A DNA stretch of 64,000 nt, taken from contig NZ_FNKP01000001.1 of the NCBI RefSeq assembly GCF_900099835.1, forward strand, positions 248,001 to 312,000. Direction: 5' to 3'. Position numbers and translations under genes: made by a program. The stretch comes from Paraburkholderia fungorum. GTDB taxonomy: Bacteria; Pseudomonadota; Gammaproteobacteria; Burkholderiales; Burkholderiaceae. Each line of letters begins with the position of its first letter. Within the stretch, counting starts at the first letter, position 1. Below the pieces are notes generated by a model, which worked only from the letters and a program-made list of their open reading frames with translations, was not told the origin of the DNA and searched no databases. Shown here one piece after another: positions 55,157 through 61,773 of this stretch.

Positions 55157-55205
55157 GGTTTTAGCCGGTTATCAGTTGTTCCTGCGCTTTTGCGAGAAGG
55201 CGTCT

Positions 55206-55243
55206 GCCGATATGGATTGCAATCAATCCATATCGGCTTTTTT
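55206..55243 (+). terminator. Terminator of the araFGH unit
   Basis: A 14-bp perfect stem, GCCGATATGGATTG at 55206-55219 with CAATCCATATCGGC at 55224-55237, then six T. Confidence 0.93.
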
Positions 55244-55263
55244 ATGTGCCTGGCTCACGTGTT

Positions 55264-55302
55264 AAAAACAAAAACGGCCGGGCATTTTTTAATGCCTGGC
55301 CG
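55264..55302 (-). terminator. Terminator of the small secreted-protein gene
   Basis: On the reverse strand a 12-bp stem (one wobble pair) at 55275-55302 with a 4-nt loop is followed by TTTTTGTTTTT. The served gene ends at 55412. Confidence 0.8.
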
Positions 55303-55411
55303 CTTCTTGAAACTCACAGGTTCACACGTCCGCCACTTTATAAAAAGTCAGGCGAATTACGCACGCAAAACCGCATTCCAGGGTTAATCGCCCCGAATTA
55401 CCGCAGTCGGC

Positions 55412-55750
55412 TTATTGCTTGATAAAGCGATCGTTTGCCCACAGGCCTTCGGTATCGCTATTGCCGGAATTTACGAATTCAACGTCGTGTCCGACGACGC
55501 GAATCACGCGGAAACTCGAATCGGCAGGCGTCGATACGCACTGATATCCGGAGAAGAATTCCTGCATCTTCTGCTGTTCGCCGGCTTGTGCGTGCTGGTC
55601 AGCGGCGTCGAGTTTATCTTTCGACAGACACCCGTACGCATTAGCCTTGAATTGAATAGTTTGCTGCGGCTTGACCATGACGTCTTGCGCCTGAACGGTC
55701 GCGGCAGCCAAACCCGCAATAGCGAAAACAACGGCGATTCGTGCTTTCAT
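55412..55750 (-). CDS. Hypothetical small secreted protein
   Basis: 112 residues with a signal peptide (about 1-21, ending VQA). The mature part has one pair of Cys (AYGCLSKDKL and GYQCVSTP), and ends LWANDRFIKQ. No family recognised. GGAGG gives a strong ribosome site, and a terminator follows, so it is a well-formed single gene. Confidence 0.75.
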   Translation of the reverse strand: MKARIAVVFAIAGLAAATVQAQDVMVKPQQTIQFKANAYGCLSKDKLDAADQHAQAGEQQKMQEFFSGYQCVSTPADSSFRVIRVVGHDVEFVNSGNSDTEGLWANDRFIKQ

Positions 55751-56284
55751 ATTTTCCTCCGGTGCGGGGCCGATACTCAGGTTAGCTATGTATTTAACTT
55801 TAACGTTGAACCCGCATCTAGCACTTTAGGAGAATGAGAAAGAACGACAAGCACATCTTGTGTGCGGTCGCAACAGTGGCGAATTGTCGCAGCATGCGTG
55901 ATGGGTGCTTAAACCTTGAGCAGCCGCTTGAATCTTCCTGATTGAAACGGATAACTAAAAAATCGTCGGATCGCGCTGCTTTAACCCGTAAAGCTTTGCG
56001 CTGCGTATTGGCGTAAACGAGAATCGCCAATTAAGTGATTTAATACATTCGAAGCACTTGATTTGTGCGTCGCACACAAAGTCATTCAGCCGACTAATAG
56101 AAAAATGCGAAATAACGGTTTACGTGCAGGACATAAACGGTGCCAGCCAGGCGGGCAGGATCGTGCGAGCTTGAAGCGAAGTCCTGTTATCGCGGACAAC
56201 CCAACGCACTTCTAAGCCCCCGGCGCTGTGCGGGCATGTGCGGTGCTCTACAATAAAATCATGCTCCTGCGATCGGAGGCCACC
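55751..56284. other. AT-rich noncoding region with a perfect palindrome
   Basis: 534 nt without a gene. It contains the perfect dyad TGTGCG-T-CGCACA at 56064-56076, extended weakly on both sides, and a TACAAT at about 56248 that could be a -10 for the small gene at 56285. Confidence 0.4.
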
Positions 56285-56464
56285 GTGATCGAGCAACTGA
56301 TATTGGGCATTTTTCTGATCATTCCGCTGCTTATCGTCGCGTTTCTTTTCTCCGACGAGTTGTGGCAGGAACACCGCCATCTCCACGATATGAGGCCGCT
56401 ACACGTCAGACCGCGGCGGATCGACTGGCGGCATCCGTTACGCCGCTCCCGCGAGCGTCACTGA
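56285..56464 (+). CDS. Small membrane protein (GTG start)
   Basis: 59 residues. GGAGG lies about 6 nt before a GTG at 56285, a better start than the ATG at 56261. One membrane segment (about 5-24, LILGIFLIIPLLIVAFLF) is followed by a His/Arg-rich cytoplasmic tail. No family recognised. A hairpin (56516-56547) follows. Confidence 0.6.
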   Translation: MIEQLILGIFLIIPLLIVAFLFSDELWQEHRHLHDMRPLHVRPRRIDWRHPLRRSRERH

Positions 56465-56561
56465 GCCGTCAATCTCTATCGATTCATCTCCTGTTCCGCA
56501 TGCTGCACTGCATGAAAAGGGCCGCTATCTTAAAATGGCGGCCCTTTGAACAGGAGTTCTC

Positions 56562-56771
56562 GTGCGCAAATTGATGTCATTGATGCTGCTGGCCGTCACA
56601 GCAAGCGCCTTCGTGCCGACCGCAGCCGAAGCGCGTACCGTGTGCCAGCGCGTATGGATGCATGGCCGTCTGGTCACGCGTTGCCACCATGTGCCGCCGC
56701 ATCACCACCACCATTACCGTCGTCCGCCGCCGCCGCCGCATCACCATGGTCCGGGGCCGTATCATCGGTAA
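56562..56771 (+). CDS. Small secreted His/Pro-rich protein (GTG start)
   Basis: 69 residues. AGGAG lies 5 nt before a GTG start. A signal peptide ends near residue 25 (AEA). The mature part has two Cys (VCQRVW, TRCHHV) and runs of His and Pro (HHHHH, PPPPPHHH), suggesting metal binding or a structural role in the periplasm. No name. A strong terminator follows. Confidence 0.68.
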   Translation: MRKLMSLMLLAVTASAFVPTAAEARTVCQRVWMHGRLVTRCHHVPPHHHHHYRRPPPPPHHHGPGPYHR

Positions 56772-56781
56772 AAGAATTGAG

Positions 56782-56805
56782 AACCCGCTGCGTGCGGGTT
56801 TTTTT
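56782..56805 (+). terminator. Terminator of the His/Pro-rich gene
   Basis: AACCCGC, loop TGCGT, GCGGGTT, then T run, 11 nt after the stop codon. Confidence 0.92.
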
Positions 56806-56821
56806 ATGGGCATCCGCCAAC

Positions 56822-56848
56822 AAAAAAGCCTGCCGTTTCCGGCAGGCT
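56822..56848 (-). terminator. Terminator on the HIT-gene strand
   Basis: AGCCTGCCG at 56827-56835 pairs with CGGCAGGCT at 56840-56848, and on the reverse strand a T run (56827-56822) follows. It is 155 nt beyond the HIT stop codon, so some readthrough sequence lies between. Confidence 0.75.
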
Positions 56849-57002
56849 GAAAAAAGAGATCCACACTCAATGCCTTGCGGGTACAAGGCAAATTCCAGTC
56901 TAGTCGCCCAACGCGTGCTGCTGGTTTCAATGGCCTTTACAGTTGTTACGGCGCGTGACTACATTCGGCCAACGCGTCGGATCGAAGGGTTGTCGAAAGC
57001 CG

Positions 57003-57428
57003 TCAATCCGCGCGCCAATGCGAGCGAATGCGCTTGGCGAGCGCTTCGAGCGTGTCCGCATCGGCGGCGTCGCGCGCATGCATTTTCAGCGGCTGGCCCT
57101 CCCAACGCGGGATCACGTGAAAGTGAACGTGCGGCACCGTTTGTCCCGCCGCCGCACCGTTGAACTGACCGATGAACACGCCGTCCGGGCGCAACGCCGC
57201 GCGAACCGCAATCGCGAGTTTCTGCGTCATGCGCATGCACGCCGTCAACGACGCATCCGACAGCTCGAAAATCTGCGCCGCCTTTTCCTTCGGCACGACC
57301 AGCAGATGACCGTCGGCCTGCGGCATCAGGTCCATGAAGGCGAGGGCGGCGTCGGTCTCGGCTACTTTGATGCACGGCAGTTCGCCACGCAAAATCCTTG
57401 CGAAGGGATTGCTGTCGTCGTAAGTCAT
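57003..57428 (-). CDS. HIT-family nucleotide hydrolase
   Basis: 141 residues. The histidine triad is HVHFHVIP near residue 100, preceded by the usual NPFARILRGELPCIKV at the start. HIT proteins split nucleoside phosphoramidates or dinucleoside polyphosphates. AGGAAG lies 7 nt before the start at 57428; the frame is open to 57512. It is downstream of a GlxA-type regulator on the same strand. Confidence 0.92.
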   Translation of the reverse strand: MTYDDSNPFARILRGELPCIKVAETDAALAFMDLMPQADGHLLVVPKEKAAQIFELSDASLTACMRMTQKLAIAVRAALRPDGVFIGQFNGAAAGQTVPHVHFHVIPRWEGQPLKMHARDAADADTLEALAKRIRSHWRAD

Positions 57429-57517
57429 CGGGCTTCCTTTGCGGGTGCAGGTTACGAATTGCGGGTGGATGTCGATTTCGGAGATCACGCGTTCGGCTTC
57501 ATTGTCCACCACATCTG

Positions 57518-58453
57518 TTACGGCGCGCGGGCTGCGCGTTTAATTGCTTGAGGCGGCTGGCCGTACGCGCGCAAAAAGGCGCGGCGCATCCGTTCGGTAT
57601 CGACAAAACCGGTGTCCGCCGCGACCGCTTCCATCGAGTGACGACCGGCTTCGAGCATCGTGCGCGCGGCCTCGACCCGCAACGCCTCGATCGCTTTCGC
57701 GGGCGACTGCCGCGTCTCGTCGCGAAACGCGCGGCTGAATTGACGTGGACTCAGATGCGCAACGCCCGCCAGTTGCTCGACCGTCAGCGGCTCGCGCAGA
57801 TTGTTTTTCGCATACGACAGCGCGTTCTGGATGCGGTCGGATTTCGGCTCGAGATCCAGCATCGCCGAAAACTGCGACTGACCGCCCGCGCGCCGGTGAT
57901 ACACCACGAGCTTTTTGGCGATAGTGCGGGAAATATCCGCGCCGAGATCGCTTTCGACCAGCGCCAGGCATAAGTCGATGCAGGCCGTCATGCCGGCGGA
58001 AGTCCACACCGAACCGTCGACGATAAAAATGCGGTCGTCGTCGACCCGCGTGTCGGGAAAGCGCTGCTGCAAATCGCGTGAGTACGCCCAATGGGTGGTT
58101 GCGTGGCGGCCGTCGAGAATTCCCGCTTCGGCCAGCACGAAAGCGCCCGTGCAGATGCTGGCGGTTCGGCGCGACGCGGCGAGCGCGTCGTTCAGAAAAC
58201 TCAGCAAGCCCGGCGAAGACGGCGCAATTTCCATTGCGCCGGTGACCACCACGGTGTCATACGCCGGATCGCCGAATTGGCGCGACGCGATTTCGACGCC
58301 TGAGGAACTGCGCACCATCCCGCCGAGCTCGGAGATGATCTCGACCTCGTACACCGGCTCGCCGAGTTCGCGATTCGCCAGTTCGAATATCGACACCGCC
58401 ACCATGTCCAGGATCTGGAAGCCAGGAAAAACGACCACTCCCACGTGTTTCAT
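57518..58453 (-). CDS. GlxA-type regulator: DJ-1/PfpI domain plus AraC domain
   Basis: 311 residues. The N-terminal class I amidotransferase-like (DJ-1/PfpI) domain has ASICTGAFVLAEAGILDGR with the nucleophile-type Cys, then TTHW. The AraC domain is at about 210-305 (LTVEQLAGVAHLSPRQFSRA, then GFVDTERMRRAFLRAYG). Such proteins sense a small metabolite and activate nearby genes. It is divergent from an SDR gene (176-nt gap), its likely target. AGGAC precedes the start. Confidence 0.92.
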   Translation of the reverse strand: MKHVGVVVFPGFQILDMVAVSIFELANRELGEPVYEVEIISELGGMVRSSSGVEIASRQFGDPAYDTVVVTGAMEIAPSSPGLLSFLNDALAASRRTASICTGAFVLAEAGILDGRHATTHWAYSRDLQQRFPDTRVDDDRIFIVDGSVWTSAGMTACIDLCLALVESDLGADISRTIAKKLVVYHRRAGGQSQFSAMLDLEPKSDRIQNALSYAKNNLREPLTVEQLAGVAHLSPRQFSRAFRDETRQSPAKAIEALRVEAARTMLEAGRHSMEAVAADTGFVDTERMRRAFLRAYGQPPQAIKRAARAP

Positions 58454-58629
58454 CGTGGCGTCCTAAAAAGAGGTAAATACGACATTTGAGACAAGAGGCT
58501 ACGTGCCTAGACTTGCTTCGTCAACAGCGCCAAACCAGATGGAACGGCGCGGCGGCACAGGTTTTCCCATTCACTTGATGGACGAAGCAGGCAGCGGCAT
58601 ATGGCTCGCCGCCCGCATGGAGAATTGAG

Positions 58630-59439
58630 ATGGCAACGCAAGCAGGCAAGGGAACGGCAGTGGTGACAGGCGCATCGTCGGGCATCGGCGCGGTGTATGC
58701 GGATCGCCTCGCACGACGTGGTTACGACCTGATTCTGGTCGCCCGGGATGTCAATCGTCTAAACGAGCTGGCTGGGCGTCTGACGAAGGAGACGGGGCGT
58801 CACGTGGAGTCGATCGGCGCCGACCTGACCGTGAAAGCCGACGTGCGCCGCATCGAGGCACGGTTGCGCGAAGATCGCGCAATCACGCTGCTGGTCAACA
58901 ACGCGGGCGTCGGCGCGACGGCGTCGCTTATCGACTCGAACGTGGACGAGCTCGAAAAGATGATCGATCTGAACGTGACATCGCTCACCCGTCTGACGGC
59001 GGCGGCCGTGCCTGGCTTCGTCGAGCGGGGTAACGGCGCGGTGATCAACATTTCGTCGATAGTGGCGCTGTCGCCGGAAATGCTGAACGGCACTTACAGC
59101 GGCACGAAGGCTTACGTGCTGAATCTGACGCAGTCGCTGCATCACGAAGTCGGCGGCAAGGGCGTGCAATTGCAGGCGGTGTTGCCGGGCGCGACCAGCA
59201 CGGCTTTCTGGGATCGGGCAGGCCTGGCTGTCGAACATCTGCCGGCACAGATCGTGATGACCGCGGAGGACATGGTGGACGCCGCGCTCGCCGGATTCGA
59301 CCAGGGTGAACTGGTGACGATCCCATCACTGCCCGATGCCGCCGACTGGGAGCGCCTGAACGATGCGCGTCAACGCTTGCAGCCGAATCTGTCGCATAAG
59401 GAGCCGGCGGCGCGTTACGCGGAAGCGAAGGCGGCTTGA
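58630..59439 (+). CDS. Short-chain dehydrogenase/reductase
   Basis: 269 residues. The NAD(P) site is VVTGASSGIGAVYADRL, NNAG is present, and the catalytic Ser-Tyr-Lys are in NISSIVALSPEMLNGTYSGT followed by KAY. The Arg pattern after the second strand (VARDVNR) suggests NADP. Substrate unknown. GGAGA precedes the start. Probably controlled by the divergent GlxA-type regulator. Confidence 0.92.
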   Translation: MATQAGKGTAVVTGASSGIGAVYADRLARRGYDLILVARDVNRLNELAGRLTKETGRHVESIGADLTVKADVRRIEARLREDRAITLLVNNAGVGATASLIDSNVDELEKMIDLNVTSLTRLTAAAVPGFVERGNGAVINISSIVALSPEMLNGTYSGTKAYVLNLTQSLHHEVGGKGVQLQAVLPGATSTAFWDRAGLAVEHLPAQIVMTAEDMVDAALAGFDQGELVTIPSLPDAADWERLNDARQRLQPNLSHKEPAARYAEAKAA

Positions 59440-59454
59440 ACGGGGTTTATCTGT

Positions 59455-59491
59455 AAAAAAACGCGCCCGGCAATCTCGCCGGGCGCGTTTT
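59455..59491. terminator. Bidirectional terminator after the SDR gene
   Basis: A 14-bp stem, AAAACGCGCCCGGC at 59458-59471 with GCCGGGCGCGTTTT at 59478-59491, and a 6-nt loop, with A and T runs on the two sides. It can serve SDR and, more distantly, wspR. Confidence 0.9.
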
Positions 59492-59512
59492 CAGTTGCGC
59501 TCTACCTGTAGC

Positions 59513-59561
59513 AAGCGACAAGTGACAGACGACAAAGCGCAAGTGACAAGCGACAGATGAC
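59513..59561. repeat. Seven tandem degenerate heptamers (consensus AAGYGAC)
   Basis: Units in order: AAGCGAC, AAGTGAC, AGACGAC, AAAGCGC, AAGTGAC, AAGCGAC, AGATGAC, exactly 49 bp with no gaps. It lies between the SDR terminator and the wspR stop codon. Confidence 0.75.
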
Positions 59562-59570
59562 GCGCAGCAC

Positions 59571-60689
59571 TCAACCCGTCACGGCCACCTGATTTTTTCC
59601 GTCCCGCTTCGCCCGATACAGCGCGATGTCAGCGGCTTCGATCAGCGTCGTCACCGGGTCTGTCAGGGACGGCACCAAAGTCGCCGCGCCGATGCTGATC
59701 GTGACGATCCCGCTGGCAGACACCGAATGCGGAATCCCCAGCCCCTCGATGGCGAGGCGGATCTTTTCGGCCAGCAAACGCAAGCCGCCCGACGACGTCC
59801 CCGGAATCACGACCGCGAACTCCTCGCCGCCGAAGCGCGCGGCGAGATCGGGCGAACGTCCCAGGCACGATTCGATCGTCTGGGCGACGCGTTTGAGCAC
59901 TTCGTCGCCCGCCACGTGGCCGTAGGTGTCGTTGTAGGCCTTGAAGTTATCCACATCGATCATCAGGAAGCCGAGGCCCGACTTGTCGCGCATGCCGCGA
60001 CGCCATTCGGCCGACAGATACTGGTCGAGATAACGCCGGTTCGACAGCCCCGTCAAACCGTCCGAATGCGTGAGCCGCTGCAATTCCAGATTGGTCGCGA
60101 GCAATTGCTGTTGCGACTGGCGCAGCGCCTGATACGCCTCGTCGCGCTGCAACAGGTTCAGGTACGAGCGCGAGTGATAGCGAATCCGCGCGATCAGTTC
60201 GATCCGGTCCGGCAGCTTCACCAGGTAATCGTTCGCGCCCGCCGCGAACGCCGCGCTTTTCACCAGCGGTTCTTCCTTGGTCGACAGCACGATGATCGGA
60301 ATGTCGCGCGTGGCCGGATTCTGCCGATACTGCCGCACCAGCGTCAGGCCGTCCGTGCCCGGCATCACCAGGTCTTGCAGGATCACGGTCGCGCGCGTTT
60401 CCTCGGCGATCATCACCGCGTCTTCGGGCGACGCGCAGTAATGAAAATCGACGCTCGCTTCATCGGCCAGCGCCTGGCGGATCGCCTCGGCGATGATCGC
60501 CTGGTCGTCGACCAGCAACACCATGATCGGACACTCGGCAGCCGGCGGATTGCCGAGGATGCGCGCGAGCGCGTCGTCGACGGCGAGATTGGACGCATCC
60601 GCCCCGTCCAGCACCGGTGCCTGCGCAGTCGCGTCGTGTCGGGCGAGTTTTGGCGCGGCGGTGTTCTGTTTCGGTTCAGGAGTGTCCAT
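59571..60689 (-). CDS. wspR: Wsp response regulator with GGDEF domain (diguanylate cyclase)
   Basis: 372 residues. An N-terminal Ala-rich leader of about 50 residues precedes the receiver domain ([14 protein letters not shown], phospho-Asp in [13 protein letters not shown], Lys in DYLVKLPD). A helical stalk follows, then the GGDEF domain with active site [10 protein letters not shown] and the inhibitory I-site RSPD five residues before it. It makes cyclic di-GMP from two GTP when phosphorylated by WspE. It is the last gene of the reverse-strand wsp unit. Confidence 0.95.
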   Translation of the reverse strand: MDTPEPKQNTAAPKLARHDATAQAPVLDGADASNLAVDDALARILGNPPAAECPIMVLLVDDQAIIAEAIRQALADEASVDFHYCASPEDAVMIAEETRATVILQDLVMPGTDGLTLVRQYRQNPATRDIPIIVLSTKEEPLVKSAAFAAGANDYLVKLPDRIELIARIRYHSRSYLNLLQRDEAYQALRQSQQQLLATNLELQRLTHSDGLTGLSNRRYLDQYLSAEWRRGMRDKSGLGFLMIDVDNFKAYNDTYGHVAGDEVLKRVAQTIESCLGRSPDLAARFGGEEFAVVIPGTSSGGLRLLAEKIRLAIEGLGIPHSVSASGIVTISIGAATLVPSLTDPVTTLIEAADIALYRAKRDGKNQVAVTG

Positions 60690-60749
60690 GGTGTTCTGCC
60701 AGAATAAATGTCAATGAATCGCGGCGCATTTGCAGGGACCGGTGTGTGC

Positions 60750-61769
60750 CTATCGCGCGCCGACCGCAGCCGCCAGCGCGGCGGCGATGCGGGGCAACGG
60801 AAGAATCGCGGCGGCGGCGTCGAGCGCGGCGGCCGCCTTCGGCATGCCGTACACCGCGCAGGTCGCCTCGTCCTGCGCGATCGTGTGATAGCCCTTGGTC
60901 CGCATGGCCTTGAGTCCGATTGCGCCGTCGCGTCCCATGCCGGTCAGCAGCACGCCGAATGCGCGCGCGGGCCAACGGGCCACCACGCTGTGAAAAAACA
61001 CATCGACGGAAGGACGATACGGCGTTTCTTCCGGCACACGCGTGTAGCCCAGAACCGAGGGCAACTTCAGATGCAGATGGTCGTCGGTGGCGGCGAGCAG
61101 CACGACGCCTGCTTGCGGACGGTCACCCTCGACGGCGATGCGCACCGGCAACGCCGACTGCTGATTCAGCCAGTCCGCCATGCCTGCGGCGAACGCAGCG
61201 TCGACATGCTGCACGATGACGGTCGCTGCCGGGAAATCTTTCGGCAAGCCGGCGAGCAGCGTGGCGAGCGCGGCCGGCCCGCCCGCCGACGCGCCGATCG
61301 CCACCAGCGGCGTATCGCGCGTCGTCGTCGTGTTCGAGCCAGCCGCACCGGCTGCCGCGCCGGGCGTATGGCGCTCCCTGACCAGCGCACCGATCCGGTC
61401 GATTTTCGCGATCAGCGTCGCGATGCTCTTGTGCGCATCGGGGCCGCTGAGCGAGGGCGTATCGACGGCGTCGAGCGCGCCCGCGCCCATCGCTTCGTAG
61501 ACCCGCCACGCGTTCGCGCCCACGTCGACGGTGACGATCAGGATCGCGCACGGCGCGCGCGCCATGATGCGGCGGGTGGCCTCGATCCCGTCAACATTCG
61601 GCATGACGAGGTCCATCAGCACGATGTCGGGCCGTTGCGCCGTGCAGAAGTCGACCGCCTGCTGGCCGTCCTGCGCGACCCACAGCACGTCGTAATCGTG
61701 GCGCGCGGCGAGCGCCCGTCGCAGCGCCTCGACGGCGAGCGGCATGTCGTTGACGATTCCGATCTTCAT
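60750..61769 (-). CDS. wspF: Wsp chemoreceptor methylesterase WspF (CheB-like)
   Basis: 339 residues. The receiver starts KIGIVNDMPLAVEALRRALA, with phospho-Asp in DIVLMDLVMPNVDGIEA. The methylesterase domain has Ser in IGASAGGPAAL, His in VIVQHVDAAF and Asp in LLTGMGRDGAIGL. It removes methyl groups from the WspA receptor and lowers signalling. It starts 4 nt after the wspE stop. Confidence 0.95.
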   Translation of the reverse strand: MKIGIVNDMPLAVEALRRALAARHDYDVLWVAQDGQQAVDFCTAQRPDIVLMDLVMPNVDGIEATRRIMARAPCAILIVTVDVGANAWRVYEAMGAGALDAVDTPSLSGPDAHKSIATLIAKIDRIGALVRERHTPGAAAGAAGSNTTTTRDTPLVAIGASAGGPAALATLLAGLPKDFPAATVIVQHVDAAFAAGMADWLNQQSALPVRIAVEGDRPQAGVVLLAATDDHLHLKLPSVLGYTRVPEETPYRPSVDVFFHSVVARWPARAFGVLLTGMGRDGAIGLKAMRTKGYHTIAQDEATCAVYGMPKAAAALDAAAAILPLPRIAAALAAAVGAR

Positions 61770-61773
61770 TGAT

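Noticed and set aside
56516..56547. Hairpin AAAGGGCCGC/GCGGCCCTTT as a second orphan sRNA terminator
   Set aside because: The T run is only three bases and the small membrane-protein gene just upstream explains it.
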